Assembly: GCF_900591205.1 (NCBI RefSeq)
Contig: NZ_UUPU01000104.1
Span: 1-64,000 of the forward strand
Length of the DNA: 64,000 bases
From: Pseudomonas viridiflava
Lineage (GTDB): Bacteria > Pseudomonadota > Gammaproteobacteria > Pseudomonadales > Pseudomonadaceae
Direction: 5' to 3'
Shown here: positions 52,129 through 59,435 of the stretch, piece by piece
Numbering within the stretch: position 1 is the stretch's first letter
Layout of the letters: the number at the start of each line of letters is the position of its first letter
The notes under the pieces: model-generated
The model's database searches: none
Told to the model about the DNA's origin: nothing
The model's input: only the letters and a program-made list of their open reading frames with translations
Translations under genes and position numbers: made by a program

Positions 52129-53471
52129 TTCGCTCGCTACGCGTGCGCTTGATGCTGGCGGCCGCCACCCTGGCCGTGCTGTTTATGCTGGGTTTGTTGC
52201 CGGCCATGCAGGGCGCGTTCAGCCTGGCGTTGCAGGACTCCATCGAGCAACGCCTGGCGTCGGACGTCACCACCCTGATCTCGGCGGCGCGGGTCGAAAA
52301 TAACCGCCTGCTGATGCCGGCGCAGTTGCCGGATGAGCGTTTCAACCTCACCGATAGCCGGCTGCTGGGCTATATCTATGACCGTGAAGGCCACCTGGTG
52401 TGGCGTTCGCGGGCGACCAAGGAAGAAAACATCAACTACAAGCCGCGCTATGACGGGCGCGGCAACGAGTTTGCGCGGATTCGCGAAGCCAACGGCCAGG
52501 AATTCTTCGTGTATGACGTGGAGGTCAAGCTGCTTGGTGGCAAGAGCGCGGCGTTCAGTATCGTCGCCCTGCAGCCGGTGCGCGAATACCAGCTGACCCT
52601 CGAAGGCTTGCGCGAAAACCTCTACCTGGGGTTCGGCGCGGCCTTGCTGGTGCTGCTCACCTTGCTGTGGCTGGGCCTGACCTGGGGCCTGCAAGCGCTG
52701 CGGCGCTTGAGCCAGGAACTTGACCAGATCGAAGGCGGCACCCGCGAAAGCCTCAGCGAAGAACACCCTCGCGAGCTGCTGCGCCTGACCGGCTCCCTTA
52801 ACCGTTTGCTGCACAGCGAGCGCGAGCAACGTGCGCGCTACCGCGATTCCCTCGACGACCTGGCCCACAGCCTGAAAACCCCGCTGGCGGTATTGCAGGG
52901 GGTGAGCGAAGACATGGCCCAGCGCCCTGAAGACCGTGATCAGGCGTGGGTGCTGCAATCGCAGATCGAACGCATGAGCCAGCAGATCAGCTACCAGTTG
53001 CAACGCGCCAGCCTGCGCAAAAGCGGCCTGGTGCGCCACCAGGTACGCCTGGCGCCGGTGCTGCAAAGCCTGTGCGATACGCTGGACAAGGTCTACCGCG
53101 ACAAACGTGTCACGGTGTTCTTTGACTTGCCGCCGGAGTGCGACGTCCCGATCGAGAAGGGCGCCTTGCTGGAGTTGCTCGGCAACCTGCTGGAAAACGC
53201 CTATCGGTTGTGCCTGAGCGAAGTGCGCATCAGCCTGGTGGAACGTCTGGAGGGCACTGAACTGTGCATCGAAGATGATGGGCCGGGTGTGCCGCCGGAT
53301 CAGCGTGCGCGCATCCTGCAAAGGGGCGAGCGGTTGGACCGTCAACACCCGGGGCAGGGCATTGGCCTGGCGGTGGTCAAGGACATCATTGAAAGCTATG
53401 GCGCACGGCTGACTCTGGGGGATTCACCGTTGGGTGGGGCGGCGTTCAAGATTCACTTTCCGGCAGTCTGA
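52125..53471 (+). CDS. phoQ: PhoQ sensor kinase
   Basis: Mg2+/cationic-peptide sensor of the inner membrane; 448 residues, same as P. aeruginosa. Two membrane helices (about 10-28 and 165-187, LLVLLTLLWLGLTWGL) flank the periplasmic sensor with the PhoQ-typical DERFNLTDSRLLGYIYDREGHLVW; catalytic H248 in DDLAHSLKTPLAVL; ATPase motifs NLLENAYRL, EDDGPGVP, GQGIGLAVVKDI. Starts at TTG, overlapping the phoP stop (TTGA). Confidence 0.96.
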   Translation: MIRSLRVRLMLAAATLAVLFMLGLLPAMQGAFSLALQDSIEQRLASDVTTLISAARVENNRLLMPAQLPDERFNLTDSRLLGYIYDREGHLVWRSRATKEENINYKPRYDGRGNEFARIREANGQEFFVYDVEVKLLGGKSAAFSIVALQPVREYQLTLEGLRENLYLGFGAALLVLLTLLWLGLTWGLQALRRLSQELDQIEGGTRESLSEEHPRELLRLTGSLNRLLHSEREQRARYRDSLDDLAHSLKTPLAVLQGVSEDMAQRPEDRDQAWVLQSQIERMSQQISYQLQRASLRKSGLVRHQVRLAPVLQSLCDTLDKVYRDKRVTVFFDLPPECDVPIEKGALLELLGNLLENAYRLCLSEVRISLVERLEGTELCIEDDGPGVPPDQRARILQRGERLDRQHPGQGIGLAVVKDIIESYGARLTLGDSPLGGAAFKIHFPAV

Positions 53472-53490
53472 GCTTTATTGGCTGCACCGG

Positions 53491-53566
53491 CCTCATCGCA
53501 GGCAAGTCAGCTCCCACACTTGGAATGCATTTCAACTGTGGGAGCCGGGCTTGCCCGCGATGAGGC
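53491..53566. repeat. REP pair in tail-to-tail order
   Basis: CTCATCGCAGGCAAGTCAGCTCCCACA, then TGTGGGAGCCGGGCTTGCCCGCGATGAG: outward-facing units of two different subtypes, extended by complementary CCTCAT/ATGAGG ends, between the convergent phoQ and AraC genes. Confidence 0.88.
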
Positions 53567-53585
53567 CCGAGCAGGCAATACATCT

Positions 53586-54584
53586 CTAACTCTCTTGCGC
53601 GCGGTAGGCCCCCGGCGTCAGCCCCGTCCACTTCTTGAACGCCCGATGAAACGCCGACGGTTCGGAAAACCCCAACTGTTCGGCGATCTCCTGCAAGGAC
53701 AAATCCGCCCGCCCCAAGTGATAGATGGCGATGTCGCGCCGCAATTCATCCTTGAGCGCCTGAAAGCTGGTGCCTTCTTCACGCAAATGCCGGCGCAGGG
53801 TTTGCGGGCTGATGTGCAGGTGCTGCGCAACGGCCTCCAGGTCCGGCCAGGGCGTGCGGTCGCGGCTGAGCAGGCGGCGTAACTGGCTGCTCAGGCTGTC
53901 GCCTTCATCCGGGCGGGACAACAGGTCGGCGGGTGAGCGTTCGAGAAAATGCTTGAGGGTGCGCTCATCCTGCAGCAGCGGCAGGCTCAGGTAGCGGCTG
54001 GGAAACACCAGGCTGCTGTTCGGTGCGCCGAATACCAGAGGGCAAGGAAACAACAGGTCATATTCACCGGCGTGGGCCGGCGCCGGGTAGCTGAACGTTG
54101 CCTGGTGCAGCCGAATGCGTCGGCCGATCAGCCAACTGCCCAACCGATGCCAGATCACCAGCAGGCATTCGCTGAGGAAGTGATCCGGGTCCCACAAATG
54201 GGAATCATCCAGGCTCAAACGGGCCATGTCGCCTTTGCGGGTCAGCTGCCAGCGCGGACCTTGCGGGAATAGGCTATAAAATAATAAGCCGCGTTCCAGA
54301 GCCTTCTCCAGGGTGCGGCAGTGAATCAATGCATGGCACATCATGGCGAAGGTGCCGCGTTTGCTGGGGCCGTCGGCAAACCCCAGGTATTCGTCGTCCA
54401 GGGCCAGCCACAGCCTCTGCAACAGCCGGGTAAATTGCTCCGGCGCGATGCGGGCGCGCGGCTCGCTCAGCAACTGCGGCGTGATGCCCAGTTGTTGCAG
54501 CAGGTCGCAATAGTCGTAACCCGCCCGACGCGCGCCGCCAAGGGCTGCCCGGGCGTAGTGACTGGCGATGGTACGTTCACGCAT
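53586..54584 (-). CDS. AraC-family transcriptional regulator
   Basis: 332 residues: N-terminal arabinose-binding-like domain of the OruR/GliR group (DYCDLLQQLGITPQLLSEPRARIAPEQFTRLLQRLWLALDDEYLGF) and a C-terminal AraC helix-turn-helix pair (PDLEAVAQHLHISPQTLRRHLREEGTSFQALKDELRRDIAIYHL; LSLQEIAEQLGFSEPSAFHRAFKKWTG). The ATG at 54584 gives MRERTIASHYARAAL. Divergent from dctA; position matches PA1182. The effector is unknown; three GGCGGATAT-type dyads in the shared upstream region are likely operators. Confidence 0.88.
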   Translation of the reverse strand: MRERTIASHYARAALGGARRAGYDYCDLLQQLGITPQLLSEPRARIAPEQFTRLLQRLWLALDDEYLGFADGPSKRGTFAMMCHALIHCRTLEKALERGLLFYSLFPQGPRWQLTRKGDMARLSLDDSHLWDPDHFLSECLLVIWHRLGSWLIGRRIRLHQATFSYPAPAHAGEYDLLFPCPLVFGAPNSSLVFPSRYLSLPLLQDERTLKHFLERSPADLLSRPDEGDSLSSQLRRLLSRDRTPWPDLEAVAQHLHISPQTLRRHLREEGTSFQALKDELRRDIAIYHLGRADLSLQEIAEQLGFSEPSAFHRAFKKWTGLTPGAYRAQES

Positions 54585-54640
54585 GCGAAAGCCTCGTCCA
54601 TGGAGTGGCGGATGGTAGTCACCCCTCAATCGAGCGACAA

Positions 54641-54695
54641 GGCGGATATCCGCCAAATTGTAGGACGAGACTGGGCGAGCAGGCGGAAATCCGCC
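54641..54695. repeat. Paired GGCGGAWATCCGCC dyads
   Basis: A perfect 14-bp palindrome (54641-54654) and a one-mismatch copy (54682-54695), 41 bp apart (about four helical turns). Located 57-111 bp before the AraC-type start. Confidence 0.85.
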
Positions 54696-54773
54696 ACCTG
54701 TTTGGTCGCCTCAAGCGGTGTCTTGAATGCTTCAGCCCTTATGACTAAAGGTGTTCAGGGTTTTTCAGCAAAG

Positions 54774-54788
54774 TGGCACGGCGTTTGC
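54774..54788 (+). promoter_or_regulatory. Sigma-54 promoter of dctA
   Basis: TGGCACGGCGTTTGC matches TGGCAC-N5-TTGC exactly. DctB/DctD-dependent activation, as for dctA in P. aeruginosa and rhizobia, is inferred. Confidence 0.93.
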
Positions 54789-54922
54789 GATATAGATTAC
54801 AGCGCAGGCTTGGAGCACAGGTCTCGCAAACAACAAATCCCTCCAGTGCAGGAGGGTTCGCAATTCAAGTGTCGTGGGCAATGGCGGATATTTGCCACAC
54901 GGGACGATTGAGGAACTTTGCA

Positions 54923-56257
54923 ATGACGACTCGTCAGCCAATCTACAAATCCCTGTATTTCCAGGTGATCGTTGCAATCGTTATCGGTATTTTGCTCGGT
55001 CACTTCTACCCAGAGACCGGTGTGGCCCTCAAGCCACTGGGTGACGGCTTTATCAAGCTGATCAAAATGGTCATTGCCCCGATCATCTTCTGCACCGTTG
55101 TCAGCGGCATTGCTGGCATGCAAAGCATGAAATCGGTCGGCAAAACCGGCGGCTACGCGCTGCTGTACTTCGAAATCGTTTCTACCGTCGCACTGCTGAT
55201 CGGCCTGATCGTGGTGAACGTTGTGCAACCGGGCGCCGGCATGCACATCGACGTGGCCACCCTGGACGCCTCGAAAGTCGCGGCCTACGTGACTGCCGGT
55301 AAAGACCAGAGCATCGTCGGCTTTATCCTCAACGTGATCCCGAACACCATCGTCGGTGCGTTCGCCAACGGTGACATCCTGCAAGTGCTGATGTTCTCGG
55401 TGATCTTCGGTTTCGCCCTGCATCGCCTGGGTGCCTACGGCAAGCCGGTGCTGGACTTCATTGATCGCTTCGCTCACGTGATGTTCAACATCATCAACAT
55501 GATCATGAAGCTCGCGCCAATCGGTGCCCTGGGCGCCATGGCGTTTACCATTGGTGCTTACGGTGTGGGTTCGCTGGTGCAACTGGGCCAGTTGATGATC
55601 TGCTTCTACATCACCTGCATCCTGTTCGTGCTGGTGGTACTGGGTGGTATCTGCCGCGCCCACGGTTTCAGCGTGATCAAACTGATTCGCTATATCCGTG
55701 AAGAGCTGCTGATCGTTCTGGGTACTTCCTCTTCCGAATCCGCACTGCCGCGCATGCTGATCAAGATGGAGCGTCTGGGCGCGAAGAAATCCGTAGTTGG
55801 CCTGGTGATCCCGACCGGCTACTCGTTCAACCTCGACGGTACTTCGATCTACCTGACCATGGCTGCCGTGTTCATCGCTCAGGCGACTGACACCCACATG
55901 GACATCACCCACCAGATCACCTTGCTGCTGGTGCTGCTGCTGTCCTCCAAAGGTGCTGCAGGCGTGACTGGTTCGGGCTTCATCGTGTTGGCTGCAACCC
56001 TGTCGGCCGTAGGCCACCTGCCGGTTGCCGGCCTGGCGCTGATCCTGGGTATCGACCGCTTCATGTCCGAAGCCCGTGCGCTGACCAACCTGGTGGGTAA
56101 CGCTGTTGCCACCATCGTTGTGGCCAAGTGGGTCAAGGAGCTGGACACCGACAAGCTGCAAAGCGAGCTGGCATCCGGCGGTACGGGCATCTCCGACACC
56201 CGTCAGGAAGATGACTTGGGCGTGGCCGAAGGTCCTGCTCCTGCTTCCGTAAAGTAA
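54923..56257 (+). CDS. dctA: C4-dicarboxylate transport protein DctA
   Basis: Na+ or H+ symporter for succinate, fumarate and malate (DAACS/SLC1 fold). 444 residues; GFIKLIKMVIAPIIFCTVVSGIAGM, the re-entrant HP1 serine motif GTSSSESALPRM, VIPTGYSFNLDGTSIY and HP2 SSKGAAGVTGSGFIVLAATLS are characteristic. The ATG at 54923 follows GAGGAAC; an upstream open extension from 54773 begins before the sigma-54 start point and cannot be translated from it. Confidence 0.96.
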   Translation: MTTRQPIYKSLYFQVIVAIVIGILLGHFYPETGVALKPLGDGFIKLIKMVIAPIIFCTVVSGIAGMQSMKSVGKTGGYALLYFEIVSTVALLIGLIVVNVVQPGAGMHIDVATLDASKVAAYVTAGKDQSIVGFILNVIPNTIVGAFANGDILQVLMFSVIFGFALHRLGAYGKPVLDFIDRFAHVMFNIINMIMKLAPIGALGAMAFTIGAYGVGSLVQLGQLMICFYITCILFVLVVLGGICRAHGFSVIKLIRYIREELLIVLGTSSSESALPRMLIKMERLGAKKSVVGLVIPTGYSFNLDGTSIYLTMAAVFIAQATDTHMDITHQITLLLVLLLSSKGAAGVTGSGFIVLAATLSAVGHLPVAGLALILGIDRFMSEARALTNLVGNAVATIVVAKWVKELDTDKLQSELASGGTGISDTRQEDDLGVAEGPAPASVK

Positions 56258-56292
56258 GTGCTGATGGCGTGAACTGACGCCTAAGCTCTGCA

Positions 56293-56325
56293 CAAACGCC
56301 CCGACTTGTTCGGGGCGTTTGCGTT
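56293..56325 (+). terminator. Terminator of dctA
   Basis: CAAACGCCCCGA / TCGGGGCGTTTG stem with CTTGT-type loop, 35 nt after the stop. Confidence 0.9.
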
Positions 56326-56513
56326 TCTGATGGGGCGGCTTTTGCATTTTTTGATTTACATTAAGTAAGGGCTTCATCAAATTACGATTAAGCCCGTGCC
56401 CATAGGCTGTGAGCCCAGGCCGGTCTACGCTGATGAAACTCGCACCGGGTTGCCGGCTCTAAAATCCATTAGCCAGCCGCATATTTGCGCAGCAATCGCT
56501 TGCAGGAGTCTTG

Positions 56514-57500
56514 ATGGACAGTGTGGATCTGAATGTCTTGCGCAGCGTGCTCGACTGGCGCCGCGCCGGGCACCGAGTCGTGTTGTACAGCGTGGTCCAG
56601 ACCTGGGGCAGCGCGCCGCGTCCGCCGGGTGCCATGTTGGCGTTGCGCGGCGATGGGGTGGTGATCGGCTCGGTGTCCGGTGGTTGCATCGAGGACGATC
56701 TGATCGCTCGCCTGCAGGATGGGCGCTTGGCCGAAGACGGGCCACCGGTGCAGTTGGTGACCTATGGCGTTACTCGCGATGAGGCGGCGCGTTTCGGCCT
56801 GCCGTGCGGCGGAACCTTGCGCCTGACCGAAGAGCGCGTGGAGGGCTGGGAGTGGGTCTCGCAACTGCTGCAGCGTTGTGAGGCGCATGAAATCGTCGCC
56901 CGCGAGCTGGACCTGGCCACGGGTGAGGTGACGCTGACCGGCGCCAGCAAAACCGATGTCGTGACCTTCGACGGCGAACGCTTGCGGGCCATCTACGGCC
57001 CGCGCTGGCGGCTGCTGTTGATCGGTGCCGGGCAACTGTCGCGGTATGTGGCGGAAATGGCGCGGTTGCTGGATTTCGAAGTGCTGATCTGCGACCCGCG
57101 TGAAGAATTTGTCTACGGCTGGGAAGAGCAGCACGGCCGCTTTGTGCCGGGCATGCCGGATGAAGCGGTGCTGAATATCCAGACCGACGAGCGCACCGCG
57201 ATTGTGTGCCTGACCCATGACCCGCGCCTGGACGACATGGCCTTGCTGACGGCGTTGAACTCCAGTGCGTTCTATATCGGCGCGCTGGGGTCGCGGGTCA
57301 ATAGTCAGAAACGCCGGGAAAACCTGGCAATGCTGGGTTTGTCGGCGCAGGCCATTGCGCGGTTGCATGGGCCGATTGGCTTGCATATCGGCAGTCATAC
57401 GCCGTCGGAGATTGCGTTGTCGCTGATGGCGGAAATCGTCGCGATCAAGAATGGCGTGGCGCCGCTGCAGAAAAAGCCGCTGACGGTGATGGCGCAGTGA
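56514..57500 (+). CDS. XdhC/CoxI-family molybdoenzyme maturation protein
   Basis: 328 residues. Binds molybdenum cofactor and readies it (sulphuration) for xanthine dehydrogenase-type enzymes. N-terminal XdhC_CoxI domain (VLYSVVQTWGSAPRPPGAMLALRGDGVVIGSVSGGCIEDDL, the conserved SVSGGCIE) and C-terminal Rossmann domain (RLLLIGAGQLSRYVAEMARLLDFEVLICDPREEF; YIGALGSRVNSQKRRENL; GLHIGSHTPSEIALSLMAEIVA). The ATG at 56514 follows AGGAG. Overlaps the next gene by GTGA. No molybdenum hydroxylase genes adjoin. Confidence 0.9.
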   Translation: MDSVDLNVLRSVLDWRRAGHRVVLYSVVQTWGSAPRPPGAMLALRGDGVVIGSVSGGCIEDDLIARLQDGRLAEDGPPVQLVTYGVTRDEAARFGLPCGGTLRLTEERVEGWEWVSQLLQRCEAHEIVARELDLATGEVTLTGASKTDVVTFDGERLRAIYGPRWRLLLIGAGQLSRYVAEMARLLDFEVLICDPREEFVYGWEEQHGRFVPGMPDEAVLNIQTDERTAIVCLTHDPRLDDMALLTALNSSAFYIGALGSRVNSQKRRENLAMLGLSAQAIARLHGPIGLHIGSHTPSEIALSLMAEIVAIKNGVAPLQKKPLTVMAQ

Positions 57501-58087
57501 ATATCACCGCGATTGTGCTGGCGGCGGGGCAGGGCAGCCGTTTTCGCGCCGCGGCGGGTGCGGATCAGGACAAGTTGCTGGCCCAGTGCGTCGGTCGGGA
57601 TGGCGTGACGCGGGCGGTGATCGAGCAGGTGCTGGTGAATTTGCCGGCGACTGTGGTGAATCGCTGGGTAGTGACCACGCCGGAGCGGCTCGAAGTGATT
57701 CGCCTGGCCGAGGCCCAAGGCTGCCAGGTTTTGCTGCTGCGCTCAGGGGGCATGGGGGACAGCCTTGCAGCGGTGGTCGCTGCCAGTAGTGAGGCGGATG
57801 GCTGGCTGGTGGTGCTGGGGGATATGCCGTTTATTCAGTCGTCGAGTATTGAGCGGGTGGTGGGCGCGCTGGGGGCGGGTGGCATCAGTGTGCCAGTGCA
57901 GGCGGGTGAATACGGACACCCTGTGGCGTTTGGTCGTGAGTTTGGGCCTGGCTTGATGGCATTGACGGGGGATCGTGGCGCCAAGCCGTTATTCGCCCTT
58001 GCGACCGTGCATGAGGTGCAGGTGAACGATCCTGGGGTGCTGTGGGATGTCGATCTGCCACAAATGCTGAACTTTAAACCTGGTTAA
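57497..58087 (+). CDS. MocA-like molybdenum-cofactor nucleotidyltransferase
   Basis: 196 residues, MobA/IspD-type fold: ITAIVLAAGQGSRF (nucleotide binding), TTPERLEVIRLAEAQG, GGMGDSLAAVVAAS, WLVVLGDMPFIQSSSIERV and GHPVAFGREFGPGLMALTGDRGA. Typical of enzymes that add CMP or GMP to molybdopterin for hydroxylases. Start is GTG overlapping xdhC; together they form a two-gene maturation unit. A truncated REP-like sequence follows the stop. Confidence 0.88.
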   Translation: MNITAIVLAAGQGSRFRAAAGADQDKLLAQCVGRDGVTRAVIEQVLVNLPATVVNRWVVTTPERLEVIRLAEAQGCQVLLLRSGGMGDSLAAVVAASSEADGWLVVLGDMPFIQSSSIERVVGALGAGGISVPVQAGEYGHPVAFGREFGPGLMALTGDRGAKPLFALATVHEVQVNDPGVLWDVDLPQMLNFKPG

Positions 58088-58113
58088 CGGTGGGGGCGGG
58101 TTTGCCTGCGAAT
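58088..58113. repeat. Degenerate REP half-unit
   Basis: GGTGGGGGCGGGTTTGCCTGCGAATGCG is recognisable as one arm of the REP family with several changes; no partner. Confidence 0.5.
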
Positions 58114-58161
58114 GCGCCGCGTCAATCAATAAGCGCAAACCGATCAAGCGTTCACGTACTT

Positions 58162-59220
58162 TTATATCAGCTTGGTTTTCACCATGGCTTCACTGGGTTC
58201 ATACCATGTCAACGTTTCTATTGGTGGTGGCTCTGCATCCTGGGGGCCGATTGCCCGGCATAAATCATCAAGAAAGGGATACCTTGGGTTATTGGCCCGT
58301 AGCATCCACATCGCCTGGATCGAACCCGCATACATCCACTCCCACGGCGAGCTGATCGGTCTGTTATGCAGGTCGTTATAGATATTTCCGGCACGAACCA
58401 ACAGTTTCCCAAGTGCTTTACGGCCTTGAGGCACAAAATTCAATATGTTGCAGATTTCTTTCTCTGCGACATGTTTCGTTATTGTCGTGCAGTCATGTAT
58501 CAAAATAGTTGCCTCTACCGCCTCGCTCAATCTGGCCATATCAATCGTCAAGGATTGGCGCTCCATTAAACAGCCATAAAAAACCACCGCAAGACCGAAC
58601 TGGCCGTCAATATTCCTCAGTTGGATATAGCGCTCATAACTCGACGCCAACTCATTGCACCATGCCAGATAATAGGGGGTCGGGCGTTTTGCTTGCTTTC
58701 CGAGAATGATATAGAGCGCCCAATAAAACTCGTCCTTGAACTTGTTAGTCTGCTTGGCATTCAATGGTTTTAGCACATAGTCTAGGGCCAAATCGACAGG
58801 CACACCTAGCACCTCAACGTCTCGCGCTACTACGTTTTGCAGCGTTATATCCGAACCCCTTGATTCGCATAGGGCAACGGCGAAATTGACGATGGCGGCA
58901 TATTCAAACGCTAGCCTGTCGCAGCATTGTGGAAATAAAGCCATGGTCCACTTGATGCTCTGGTCCAGTAGTGCGGCGCTCAATTTCGAGTCCATGCAAG
59001 TCTCTGGCTCAATGTGGATTGCGCTGAAAAATGAAAGTGTTTCTACGCTCCATCCAGTCGACGTTTCAACCACTTTATAAAAAGAACAACTGCCTGAACT
59101 GTCTTGAACACGTGCAAGAGGTTTTTTGGATTTCGAAGGCCACGCGCGATAGTGCGCAATGGGCAGGTCATCATACTCCAAGTTGATCGGTGTCTCGCAT
59201 GCCGACTGTTGAGCTGCCAT
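58162..59220 (-). CDS. Orphan protein of unknown function (352 aa)
   Basis: Not recognised. No signal peptide or membrane helices; several Trp/aromatic-rich segments (RAWPSKSKKP, WSVETLSFFSAIHIEPETC, EFYWALYIILGKQAKRPTPYYLAWCNELASSYERY, SPWEWMYAGSIQAMWML) and scattered cysteines suggest a globular cytoplasmic protein. DNA is clearly more AT-rich than its neighbours, with codons rare in the window (ATA, TTA, AAA), pointing to recent acquisition. The ATG at 59220 follows AAGGAGACACTG; the earlier ATG at 59265 has no ribosome site. Monocistronic, between the xdhC pair and rne. Size and isolation would suit an orphan immunity or phage-defence accessory protein, but nothing in the sequence shows this. 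Confidence 0.7.
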   Translation of the reverse strand: MAAQQSACETPINLEYDDLPIAHYRAWPSKSKKPLARVQDSSGSCSFYKVVETSTGWSVETLSFFSAIHIEPETCMDSKLSAALLDQSIKWTMALFPQCCDRLAFEYAAIVNFAVALCESRGSDITLQNVVARDVEVLGVPVDLALDYVLKPLNAKQTNKFKDEFYWALYIILGKQAKRPTPYYLAWCNELASSYERYIQLRNIDGQFGLAVVFYGCLMERQSLTIDMARLSEAVEATILIHDCTTITKHVAEKEICNILNFVPQGRKALGKLLVRAGNIYNDLHNRPISSPWEWMYAGSIQAMWMLRANNPRYPFLDDLCRAIGPQDAEPPPIETLTWYEPSEAMVKTKLI

Positions 59221-59333
59221 CAGTGTCTCCTTATCTTCAATAGAGATAACACCATGAGTGTTCATAACTTAAATATTCAGGCGTGTTCCAAGCGGTCACA
59301 GACAATCACGATTGTACGATTTAGTGTTGCGAG

Positions 59334-59361
59334 CGCTAACTGTTAGAAATAACAGTTAGCG
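59334..59361. other. 12-bp perfect hairpin with GAAA tetraloop
   Basis: CGCTAACTGTTA-GAAA-TAACAGTTAGCG. No T-run on either side, so it does not look like a terminator. Located 114 nt upstream of the orphan gene's start and 25 nt from the rne terminator. Confidence 0.8.
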
Positions 59362-59385
59362 GTGCCACGTTGGGGCGGCAGACAT

Positions 59386-59421
59386 AAAAAAGCCCCGCCT
59401 GATCACTCAGGCGGGGCTTTT
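59386..59421 (-). terminator. Terminator of rne
   Basis: AAAAGCCCCGCCTGA / TCAGGCGGGGCTTTTTT (minus strand), 15 nt after the rne stop. Confidence 0.93.
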
Positions 59422-59435
59422 AGTGGCTGATGGAA

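Larger units (their letters stand above)
54585..54922. promoter_or_regulatory. Divergent control region of araC-type gene and dctA
   Basis: 338 bp holding three related dyads (GGCGGATATCCGCC at 54641, GGCGGAAATCCGCC at 54682, GGCGGATATTTGCC at 54883) and the sigma-54 promoter of dctA (54774-54788). AGGAAC lies 9 nt before the dctA ATG. Confidence 0.7.
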
